Made by a program: the position numbers and the translations under genes | Shown here: piece after piece, positions 9,881-24,545 of the stretch | How the letters are laid out: each line of letters begins with the position of its first letter | Numbering within the stretch: the first letter of the stretch is position 1 | Notes under the pieces: generated by a model | Told to the model about the DNA's origin: nothing | The model's input: only the letters and a program-made list of their open reading frames with translations | Databases searched by the model: none | Origin: Erpobdella octoculata | Taxonomy: Eukaryota; Annelida; Clitellata; Hirudinida; Erpobdellidae | Reading direction: 5' to 3' | Assembly (NCBI GenBank): GCA_963978895.1 | Contig: OZ022238.1 | Location: forward strand, 40,195,634-40,259,633 | Length of the DNA stretch: 64,000 nucleotides

Positions 9881-11841
9881 CAGGGGCACCCAGGGGGGGC
9901 GTTAGGAGGCAAATGCTTCCTCGCAAAGCTAGGGGGGAATTCCTTCCCTGAACTTTAGTTTTACGTTTAAAAAGTTTCAGATCTGTAGCAGATTTAAGCA
10001 ACAGAACCTTACATTCATGCAACAATTGTCGTTCACACCTCAAACACTCTTTAATGTGCAGTAAGCCGCACGTCGGTTGTTACAGGTGAGCGCTCCTTAG
10101 CTCGCTTAGCTCGCGATAGCTAGTGGCAACCTTTGCACCTTTTCACCTTGCGCGACTTCTTCTTCTTCGTTGTTCTCGTCGCTTTCGACGTTCTCGTTGT
10201 CCGCCATATTTATTAGTTAAGCCTCAACTTCGAACTTTGTTTCCATTTTGTTTCGACATTGTTGGATCTTGTCGAATTGTTTATTTTATTTGTTGGTTCT
10301 ATTTAATAAAACTTTAAAAAACGACTTCAAAGTCTCCTGATAAAGAAAGCGTGGTCTTGACGACCACAAGTGATAAGTCTACAAGCAAAGATAAAAAATA
10401 AATTAAAAAAAAGCTTTTATTTGCTTCTTTATCTGATTCAACAAACTAAAATTTTTGAATCTAAAACAACCATTACGCTCAATTTGTATAATGTTTATTT
10501 CTTTCATATGAAATCAAAATTCATAAATTTAAATCGATGTATGGATTAGTTGTTATCTAAAACACTTCATTCATATATTGTTATCAAGAATACAGCTATT
10601 CTGAAAGTTTCAAAGCTCTATATAAATGAATATTAGTCGAATTTGCTTTTACCTGTAACGGCAAACTTGATTAATTTGATTTGATTTAATTTTTGACTTA
10701 TGCATAAACATCTCTACTGGTTAATTATTTTGGACCTCTGGCGACTTATAAATAAACATCCGTACTGTTTAATTATTTTGGACCTCTGGCGATGTATACA
10801 TAAACAACTTGATTAATTTGATTTGAATAATTTTAATTGATTTAAAGCCTAATTTATTTTAGAAACATTCAATTCATGTATTGTAATCCAGAATAAAGCT
10901 TCTCTGAAAGTTTTAGAACTCTAGGTGGTCGAAAAGTGGGTGAATTTTTGTTTCTAAAATTTGATCACTACAGACAAACAAACAAACAAACAGAAAAGCG
11001 AGGGAAGTTAAATAAAAGCATTTAATAAATAGTTCTGACATTAAAATGATTTGCCAATTCTATGGAGCTGATGCCAATGCAGTCACAGCTGAACTGTCAG
11101 GCTTCAAAACAACGTTCTGTCTTCTGTCTCAAAATAGCACTACAAATAATACAGATGATCTCTTACAAAAAGGTTGCAATGATCAAGGGCGATCTGATAA
11201 TGAAGAAAACCACAAAAATGCTGATGTTGAGTCTGATATTGGCAACAACATGACAGAAAATGACGCAAAGCTGAACGAAGAACGGCAGTGGCAACGATAT
11301 GCATTATTGAAACCATTGCAATTGCTTTCGGAGTTATCTGGCTTTCCAAATGTGTACAGTATGTATAGCATCTTCGCTTGTCTTGCAGTTTTTAATGTCT
11401 CAGCTGAAATGGCTTTAAGTAAACTGAAGATCATCAAAATAGACTTCGATCATCAATTTCAGATGATTATTTGTCAGCCCTCACGATAATATCACTAGAA
11501 AAAGACTTGATTGTACACTTAAAAGATGATGACTTTATTTCCCATGTTGCTGGTGCTACTCCCACTATGCAAGCGCACTTTCTTCATTAGACAATGCCTA
11601 ATTTTATTCATAGTGATGTAATTTTTTAATTAAATATTGAAACAGCTTATAATTTTACTGGTATTTGGATGTGGCCATATTGTCAATTTGCAGGTAATTT
11701 TTAGAAGTATGCCATCTTAATATCTTTTTTTAGTCTGAACATACATTCGGGACAGAGAGAAGACGGAATAAAAAAAAGAGGGGGGATAAAAATGGAGGGG
11801 AAGAGTCTGCCTCCAGCAGCCAAGGGGGATGGGCACCCCTG
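9881..11841 (+). mobile_element. hAT element relic inside ATGT array
   Basis: Ends are CAGGGGCACCCAGGGGG at left and, inverted, CAGGGGTGCCCATCCCC at right. ATG repeats abut both ends (TATGCATG and TATGTATG). The interior holds a copy of the telomere-associated dispersed repeat (about 10400-11030, lacking the CCCTAA tract) and a transposase C-terminal fragment at 11046-11580. The element is decayed. Confidence 0.65.
11046..11580 (+). pseudogene. hAT transposase C-terminal fragment
   Basis: The frame from 11046 carries YSMYSIFACLAVFNVSAEMA then LSKLKIIK, and after a frameshift near 11440 continues as RLRSSISDDYLSALTIIS and LEKDL. This is the layout of the hAT dimerisation domain (a short hydrophobic stretch, S.E...SKLK.IK..LR, then D.L..L..IS.E). 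Everything N-terminal, including the catalytic region, is missing or scrambled. It is a relic of the element at 9881-11841 with no expected activity. Confidence 0.6.
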
Positions 11842-12003
11842 TATGTATGTATGTATGTAGGTATGTATGTATGTATGTATGTATGTATGTATGTATGTAT
11901 GTATGTATGTATGTATGTATGTATGTATGTATGTATGTATGTATGTATGTATGTATGTATGTATGTATGTATGTATGTATGTATGTATGTATGTATGTAT
12001 GTG
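11842..12003 (+). repeat. (ATGT)n microsatellite next to exon D
   Basis: About 40 units of ATGT ending 57 bp before the splice acceptor at 12059. It is the right-hand remainder of the intronic array. Confidence 0.95.
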
Positions 12004-12059
12004 TGTATTTATAACTATTTATATATGTATGCTCAAAGTTAGCATACTTTTTCAAACAG

Positions 12060-13448
12060 GATATTTCAATGGAACGATGTTCAGATTTCCACTTCGTGAC
12101 AACAACATGCATTCTGATCTTAGCAATACCTGCTATGTGGAGCAGAATATTAAACAGTTAATCAACTTTTTGAAAGCTGAGAGTGAAATAATTTTACTGT
12201 TTTTAAAGAAAATTGAAAATATTACCTTCTACAAAAAGCATGAGAATGGGCATATTGAGAAGATAGTAGACATAAACATTTACAAGAATAATTTTTCAAA
12301 TGTTCAGGAAATCAGACAAAAGTTGTGTGACAATATCAATGACAACATTAAACATTGGTATACACAACAGTCATTTTCTGTGACATATCCAATGGAGATA
12401 ACAGTGGAAAGTTCCAATGGTCAACAGAAATCATCCAAGTGGGTTGTGTGTCAACAATTTGCTGGTAAAGAAAGCAAGCCTACAGAAAATGAATGCATAG
12501 ATGGATATCTGCCACTTGTTGGTGTTGCTTCAAAAATTCCAAGTAAAACTTCAGTTCCAGTATCAAATGAACCTTATGGTCAAATGTTTTGTTTTCTGCC
12601 ACTTCCAATTGAAGAAAAAAGTCCGACTGGATTTAACTTTCATGTTCACGGTTCTTTTGCAGTTGATCAAAACAGAAGACACATTAAGTGGTTGACAGCA
12701 GGACAAGATCTGAATAAACTTCAAGATAAGGATCTTATTTGGAACAAATTCTTAATCGAAAAAATTCTTCCAGCTTGTTTAAATGAACTAATACGTTATT
12801 TAATTGAGTTGCATAAGAAACTGACTTCAGATAACAAAAATAATTCTGATCCTCATTTACTTGAAATATATTCACAGTTTATTTATTCAGTAATTCCAAA
12901 TAAGCAAAATGTCAACCATCATTGGAACCAATTCGTTGAAAATTTTAATCAGATTGTTACTCAATCTTTCACTTTCTTTTCTGTCACGACTATGACATGG
13001 AAATTTTCAATTTCTTATTTGAACTTGAATATGTCAGAAGAGTTAAAAAGTTTTTGTAAGAAAATAATGAATTTAAGTAAAAATGATTTGGCATGTCTAC
13101 CAAGTCATATCGTTGAGATCATGCCTCCAACAAAAGCAAAAGTTTTGAATGCCAATGAGTTGTGTCAAAATTTTAAAACTGTGCAGTGGGAAGAAAAATT
13201 TAGTGAACAAGAAAAAATAATATTATTAGATTATTTCTCTGAAAACATCAGCAATCTAGAAAACATGATTGAAGTACATTTGCTACCACTGTCAGATGGA
13301 ACTTGGACATACTTTGATCATTCTTCATCTACAGAAAAAGTGTACATCGGGAGTGATGAGTTCCCTCAAACCTTATTTCCACCTTTGAAACACAAATTTG
13401 TGTGTTCAGAGAGAACACCCATTGGCTGCAAGGACTTTGTTGCTAAAA
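12060..13448 (+). CDS. SACS: Sacsin gene 1, exon D
   Basis: The acceptor is CAAACAG at 12053-12059 and the donor is AAAA|GTAAAA. The exon has 1389 bp, phase 1 to phase 1, and no internal stop. It opens with YFNGTMFRFPLRDNN, the GT.FRFPLR block that follows the ATPase core in each sacsin module (module 2 has GTLFRFPLRTKN, module 3 GTIFRLPLRNNE). Further on come FCFLPLPIEEKSPTGFNFHV and HGSFAVDQNRRH, also standard sacsin-module motifs. The frame is open leftwards through the ATGT repeat, but the acceptor and homology place the true start at 12060. It joins the giant exon at 13528 in frame. Confidence 0.9.
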
Positions 13449-13527
13449 GTAAAACATACTTAATGTTAATTCTGTATGTTTTCTATTTAATTATTAAAAT
13501 ATTTTAATGAAAAATTTTTTATTTCAG

Positions 13528-16500
13528 AATGTTTCAATTTAACTACAGTTGATGGTGAAAGTTTTGTAATCCTCCTGAAATTAATGTTGAATGATTTTCA
13601 ACATTTCAATGAATTATCTTTAAATGATGTGCCATGGTTTTCTCTCCAATGGCTTCAGTCAGTGTGGACTTGTATCAAGAAGCATTTTCCAGACAGTCTT
13701 TCTTTTTTTAAAGATTTGCATTTAATTTTTGTTCCACCTGATAAACTTCTGAAATGTGATAATAAGCCAGTTTTTATAGGAACCTCTCCAAGTGATTATA
13801 ACCTTCCTGAAGAGTTTATGATGATCTGCCAAAAACTTGCTATTACTGTTGTGGAATCACATAAATATGATATTTATAATCATTTGTCATTGTGGGGAAA
13901 TGTGATACTTCCACCAAGAATTAAAAGTGTTGTAGCATTTCTAGTTCAAAAAGCTGACAACAGGCTGTGGAACTGTGAAACTTTCACATCAACAGAAGTT
14001 GAATATTTTGTAAATAATTTGGTTTCTGAGACTTCTAACATTTTAATAACGTGTCAAGAAATTGATGTTTTAAAAACTTTGAAAATTTTCAATTCAATTG
14101 GTGGAAATAACAAAAAAGAAAATATGTTTGTTTGTCTCAACGAAGTTAATATTTCTACTGAAACAAATGAATTTGCGGACATTCCTGTTCCACCTTGTAA
14201 AATTATTATCAACCTTCATTCCGATTCATACGTGAAATTAGCACAAAAACTCAATGCTGAAATTGTGAGAAAACATGATTTGATTGAAAAAGCTTATTTT
14301 CCAGGCCTTCAGAGCAGATTTTATTCTGATGAACAAGTGCAACAATTAATTCAGTACATCTGCAAGAATATAAAATTTATGAGTTCTACTGTAATAAATC
14401 ATTTAGCAGAAATATGCTTTGTCTCAAGATCTGATGCTATCATGGCTAGGCCAAAAGACCTTTTTGATTACAATGAAAAAACTCTAAACATTTTGCTGGA
14501 AGAACATTTGTTTCCATCAATACAATGGAGATGTTCAGAATATTATGATGCACTTATTGAGCTAGGACTTAAAACTTCACAATCTTTGACAACATCAGAT
14601 ATAATTGATGTTATTAAAAATTTGTCCAAAAATCCTTGCCATACACGATTTATAACGCTGCTCAAGTTTTTGAATGAAAATGTCCAGTTTCTGAATTCCG
14701 AGTTGAAAAATAAAATTTCTCACATCAGATGGATTCCAACAAAGAAACCAAAACCGGACTGTTTTCCACCTTCTTTATCATTTTATGGAGAAAATGCAAA
14801 CCAAACACACGCCTGTTATAATGAAGTGTTTTCGAGTGATTTCGAAAAAATAATTGGATCTGTTAGCTTAGTAGTTGAATCAGGCTCCTTTGAAAATGTT
14901 GAAAATTATTTTGGTTGGGCAGAGCTTTCAAGTCAAGATCTAGTTTTCCAGCATTTGAAAAATTTAGTTTCAAGTTTCGAAAGAGATGAAAAGTTTCAGG
15001 TGATAGAACTTTTACAAGAAATATATAAACATTTAAATGATTTCAGCTCTGACTTGAAACATGATAACTACAATGATTTCCCATGGATATGGACCGGAGA
15101 TGAATTTGTAAAATTAAGCCAAGTCGTTATGAATGCTCCTCCTGTACAATTGCAGCCATATTGTTTTCCACTGCCACCCGAAATAAAAGGTTTTGCAAAC
15201 CTATGGCAAGCTGTTGGTGTATCAAATGATGTTGACCTTGCCAATATCTTGACATTAATTAAAATATTTCACGAAAAAAACCTTTTTTGTAATGCTGAAA
15301 TAAAACGTGATATAAATATTGCTGTGAACATTTTGAACCATGTCTCAGAAACCAGTAGTACTGCTACAGTTTGTGAACTCTTGATTCCTTTACAAACAGA
15401 AAATAATTCTGAATTAAAAATGGAGTTGCTTCACAAGTGCGTTTATTGTGACAAAAGCTGGTACAAATTAGAATTTGATCTTGATGATTTAGATGATAAC
15501 CTTCATCTCATTCATGAACTAATACCTATTAAAACTGCAGAACGACTTGGTGTCCCAAGCTGTCTGATCAAAATTATTGATGCAGAAGAGTTATTTGACA
15601 GTTTTGGCCAATTTGAACCTCTGACCACTCGTCTCAGAGGCCTTCTAAAAGACTACACTGATGGACTGGCAGTTTTTAAAGAACTTATTCAAAATGCAGA
15701 TGATGCTAATGCAACTGAAATGAGTTTTGTTTATGATGAAAGAAAAAATTCAGATGCCAGAACAATCCTTCTGGATAAAAACATGGAAGAACTTCAAGGT
15801 CCTGCAATATGGTGCCACAACAATGCCATATTTACCGAAGACGATTTTCAGAACATTGGAAAATTAGGTGGTGCAACAAAGGAGCACTTGCAAGCAAAGG
15901 TTGGAAAATTTGGACTGGGGTTCAACGCAGTTTATAATTTGACAGAAGTTCCGATATTTGTCAGCAATAACTCTATAGTGTTTTTTGATCCTCATACAAA
16001 ATACTTGGGTAAAATATTAGTAAATAAGAATAATCCCGGAATAAAATTGAATCTGTCAAAAAATTATAGTAAAATTCAGAGACTCAAAGATCAGTTCAAA
16101 CCATTTAATAGAATGTTTGGATGTGATTTTAACAGAGACCCTCCAATGAAAAATTATGCTGGGACATTATTCAGGTTTCCTTTAAGAACAAAAAATCAGG
16201 CACAATCCAGTAAAATCTGTAACAAGCATTATGATAGAAATGAAGTAATTCAACTTTTGAATTGCCTTAATAACATTGGAGATGGTTTGCTGATGTTCAC
16301 ACAAAATGTAACCAAAATAACTGTTTATCACATTGACGAAAATAACGAAGCCGAAGAAGTGAAAGAAGTATTTTCAATCGCCAAAATGCTAAATCAAATT
16401 TTAATCAATTCCCTGAATGTTCAATCATTTTCTTATTTATGTGAAACGTCTAAAACGATGGGCCAATTACAAACAACAACATTGAAAAAATGTGAAAACA

Positions 16501-19500
16501 GTTTGAAATTTGTTTTTATGATGCAAACAAATAAAAAAACCAATGAAGAAGTAGCAACAAGTTTAGGACTTCCATTAAATTCATATATAAGTTATTGGAT
16601 GGTCAGCTGGTGTACAGGAGTCGAATTGTCTTTCCAGCTATTCTGCAATAATCCTTCTTGGCTACCCATTGGAGCTGTTGCTGCAAAACTAGAAATTATG
16701 CCTGACGGTTCATTTTTGCCTGTTAATTTGAAAGACGAACAAAGAGGTTATTTGTATTGTTTTTTGCCTTTATTGACAAATACTCAATTACCAATTCATG
16801 TTAACGGCTACTTCAGGCCGAACTCAAGCCGTACTCATATATACATGAAAGATCCACATGACAAAGAAGATGAACGAGGAGTTTGGAATGAAGCTCTTTT
16901 GCAAGATGCAGTTGCTTTATCTTATTGCAATCTTCTCAAATGTTTGACATCATTGTCAAATGTCAATCTGTACAACATATTTCCATGCTGCTTAGCTCTA
17001 GATGAAAGTTTTGTTGATATTATTTCTGAATCAGTTTTTCTTAAAATGTTCACAATGGATTTAGGTATTTTCAAGTCTTTGTCAGACAAAAATTGGTGTC
17101 GGCTGGTAGACTGCTCAATTATTGGGATAGACTTGAAAAAAACAAGTTTTGGTTCTTCCATTAGATCTCTGCTTATAAATGTTGCTCAAACTCATGGAAA
17201 ACATTTGGTTGATATTCCAGACGTGGTCTTGAAATGTATGATGAAATCAAAACAAACAGAGAAACTAAAAACACACATTATTGATGAACAAAAGTTTTAT
17301 GAAACCTGGTTCATGAAAAACTTGAATTTTTTGCCATTTGAAGAGAGAGAAAATGTTATTGTCCAAACACTATTACAACCAGAGTTGTGTAAATATCTCA
17401 TCGATAGCAAATGCATTCCAGTAACACCATCTGGGACTTCTTTTGATTTTATTTCAAATCTTATTGATCCATCATCATTATTGGGACCATTATATGATGA
17501 AAATGATGACAAGTTTCCTTATACTTCTGAAAATATCAGCAATTTTGATAAAAGGCAGTATTTAAAAAAATTGAAAGAGCTTGGTATGAGAACTGATTCT
17601 ATTTTCAGTGATGAAATTGTGGAAAGATGCCAATTCATTGAAAATGAACCATCAAAATTTTCAAAACGTTTGCCAATTTTGTTGATATTGATTAATAGTG
17701 AAGTGGAAAAGCATAATGATGAGATAAATTCTTTCATTTGCAAAATAAAATCTATCAAGATGTTTCCAGTACTGGAAAAACCTAAAAAATATCCATTCTT
17801 ATGGAAAGCTTCACCCAATTCATTAGTTTCCTGTGATGAAAGTTTTTTAGAAGACAAGAAACTCTTAGCAGGTTTGAGTTATTTGATTATTGATGAAAGT
17901 CGTAGTTTTAAAGGAAAGTTGTTAAACTTAAAAAAAATACTTGGTTTGACAAATAAACTGCTTTCATTTGAGTCATTGATGACAATGATTGAAGAACTTT
18001 CAAATCTTTTTGATAAAGACCATCATCATGTATTAAAGGACTCATATTTTGAGAAAATAGTCTTGGAAATAATGGACAAGTTGTATAGTGAGTTTGATCT
18101 GTTGATTGAAAATGAAAGATTAAATGAATCCCACTTTTCATTACTTTCTAACACAAGGTTTGTTCTGGTAAAAGACAAAAAATTAAGACTTTTCTTACCT
18201 GGGCAATGCAGCATTAATATTTCGAAACCTCTGTTGCCTTATTTGTGTGGAATAAAAGACACAGCTATAAAACTAAATGAAGAAACTCTTTTGAAATTAG
18301 GAATTAAAATAACTTTTGATTTTGAATGCTACAATACAGTTTTGCTCAATCTTAAAAAGCATTTTAACAATGACAAATTGTACCAGCATAGTCTCACTCT
18401 TTCCTTGAATTTGGTAGAAAGTATTAGTGACTTAATTACTGATTCTAATCAAGAAATAAAACGTGATATCTACATGCCAAACATGAATAATATCTTATGT
18501 TTGTCTTCACAACTGAAATTTAATAATTTCAACTCAACATTTTCAAAGCCTGAAGAATGTTGTCACCCTAAAATTTCATGGGATGTTGCATCCAAAATTG
18601 GCATAAAATCTGTTCGGCAAGACATCATGAAAAAAAATCAATTATCTTTTCCTTTTGGTCAGAAAGAAGAACTGGTCAGCAGAATCAAAAGAATATTGTC
18701 AGGTTATCCATTAAATGAAGACATCTTGAAAGAAATGCTGCAGAATGCTGACGATGCAGGAGCCACTGAAATTCATTTCATTAAAGATACAAGACAACTT
18801 CCAGATCAAAAAATTTTTATTCCTGAATGGAAACCTCTCCAAGGACCTGCACTATCTATTTACAATAATAAATCTTTTACTGTGAAAGATCTAAAAGGAA
18901 TTCAAAATTTAGGTGAAGGCTCAAAGCAGGATGACATAACAAAAACTGGTCAGTATGGTGTTGGATTCAACTGTGTCTACCATCTCACTGATGTGCCATC
19001 GTTTCTTACGACAATACAAAATGATCATCTTAATAGCTCAAACTGTGAAATACATGGAACAGTTTTGGGTATTTTTGATCCAAATTGTCAATTTCTAATT
19101 GAATCCAGTTCTGAAAATCCAGGAGCTTTATACAAAGTAGAAGTTATATCTGAGGTGTTTACAGATGTGTACAAAGGTTATTTACAAGACATTCCAGCAT
19201 ATGATGTATCAAAGGAAGGAACAATTTTCAGGCTTCCCCTAAGAAATAATGAATCAAAAAAGAAATCAAAACTTGATAAAGACTTAGTTACTCTGGACAA
19301 ACTTTCAGAAATACTTTCTACTTTCAAAACTGAAATAGACCAAAATTTATTTTTTCTCAAATCAATTGAATCTCTAACCTTTGTTGAAATTGAAGATAAT
19401 AATAGCATTAGTACAACTAACATTCACAAAGTCCAACTGATGTTTTCTGAAGAAGCGAGAAAAGAAAAAAATAAATTTGCTAGATTTGCTCAAGCATCAT

Positions 19501-21391
19501 CGCAGATGTTGCAAGAACATTCAATCAAACTTGCTGATCTTGGTTTTTATGAAGCTGTGTATGAGGTTTCAGTGGATGATGGTTCAGACTCAGAATTATC
19601 CGAGTGGATCATCGTGCAAAGATTTGGATTTGAAAAAGAGTCACAAATAATACAATCACTATGTGAAAGTTATGACTATGGAAGGATCAACCTTCAACCT
19701 TGCGGAGGAGTTGCAATACCTAAAAGCTTTTTTCAAGAAGGGGTATTAGTAAACGGAAGAATTTTTAATTTTTTACCTCTGCATTTAACTACTGACTTTC
19801 CCTTTCATATAAATGGCCATTTTTTTATGAGTTATGAAAGCAGAAGAGACCTATGGCATGAAGAATATAAAAATTTCAAATCTGATTGGAATGATGCTCT
19901 GATCAGTCAAATTATTGTACCTGCCTTCTGTTCTCTACTGTGTTATTTAAAAGAAGAATTAAATAAAGAAAGCTTGAATGAAAATTTCAATGATAAACTT
20001 TTGAATTATTACAAAATTTTTCCCGATCATGAACAACAATCACTCTCACAAATAAAACTGCTAACAAAAGAAGTTTATAAATACATATTTGAAAAAAAGT
20101 TAAAACTCTTTCTTCTCTACAAGCCTGAATGTTCTGAATCTTCGACTTTGAATTGGACAGATGTGCAAGGCATTGATAGAAATGTGTTTTTTGATGATCA
20201 ACAGCTTTGTCGTTATTTAGTTCCAGCTTATGACAAAAAAAAAACTTCAAACATTCGCGATATTTTGATTGAATCAGGAATGAAAATAATAGATTGTCCA
20301 ATGACGATCTTTTACAAATTTCATAAAGCAGGAATTGGCTCAGTTAAAAAGATTTCTCCTGACGATGTTTTAAAACATTTATCAAGTTCATCGGCATTTA
20401 ATAATTTACCAACAGACATCGGCAACACAATTTTTAAAAACCATGAAAATCTTATCATTATCTTGGATTACACTAAAAACAAAATTTTCAAGATGAAAAA
20501 TGTTAAAGAAATAATCAACCTTCCAATTATTTTAGCATCTGATAATGTTTTGCACAAGTTTACAAATAATTTTAGTTTGTTCAAATCAAACTTCAAAAAT
20601 GTTGCTCCACACAAATGGAAAAAATTTATTAATTCAAATGTTGAAACATATTTTTCAAATTTTAAAAATAACTCTTTTTTGAAGGTTTTAAATACAAATG
20701 ATGTACAAATGCTACTCATTGATTTTAAACCTCTTTTGAACTCCAAGAACCACAAGTTGTTGGAAGTTCAAGATTTTTTTAATTTTTTTGAGAATGAAAA
20801 GCTTGGCAAGCTTTGGATTGAGTCATTGTGGGAATTTTTGTTTGATCTTTTCAAAACTGGTGAATACTATGAGAAAGAAAAAGAATTTAAATTGGAATTG
20901 ATGCCTCTTCATGATTTGTGCATTATACCCATAGATATATCTATGATTATACCTGTCACTATGCTTGAGACAAATTTTCTCTATCCACTTAGTAAAACAT
21001 CAAGCATTTTAACCAAGCATTTTTTAAGGCACTTAGAGCCTATAACCAAGATTTTGATCAAATTTGGCGCACCCCTTTTGGACTTGCAAAGCTTGCCACA
21101 AAGCGTTCAATCAAATTCATGGTTTTTTGATTCAGTTTTCAGCATTCACAGTAGTTTAGAAACGGTTTTGGCTGCCCTTGAAGAAGCATTGTTTTATTTC
21201 AAATCTCAAATTGTACCTACTAAATATGAATGTTTCACTATACTGAAGTATTTTTCAGACAATATCCCAGCCTTAGAGTCAATTAAAAATGCCAAAACCA
21301 GATTAAAATATTTACCATTTTACACCAGCATAAATGACCAACAAGTGTCTCTCAAGAGCAAATCTGTGTATATTTTTCCCGCCAGTTTACC
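13528..21391 (+). CDS. SACS: Sacsin gene 1, giant exon part 1: modules 2 and 3
   Basis: The exon starts after a TATTTCAG acceptor and stays open for 7.9 kb up to the foldback transposon. It finishes module 1 and then encodes two more HSP90-like ATPase modules. Module 2 has the N-box FKELIQNADDANATE (about 15675-15720) and glycine motif [12 protein letters not shown] (15900-15935). Module 3 has LKEMLQNADDAGATE (about 18727-18771) and GQYGVGFNCVYHLTD (18948-18992). Vertebrate sacsin also has three such regions and is likewise encoded mostly by one giant exon. Known role of the family: a large cytosolic co-chaperone acting on intermediate filaments and mitochondrial organisation. No frameshift is seen. 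The native frame is cut at 21391, where the transposon would add L-E and a stop if not spliced out. Confidence 0.92.

Positions 21392-24545
<3,154 letters not shown>

Noticed and set aside
11867..12059. N-terminal extension of sacsin exon D
   Set aside because: The frame is open through ATGT repeats, but a splice acceptor at 12059 joins perfectly in phase with the exon at 6046-6261.
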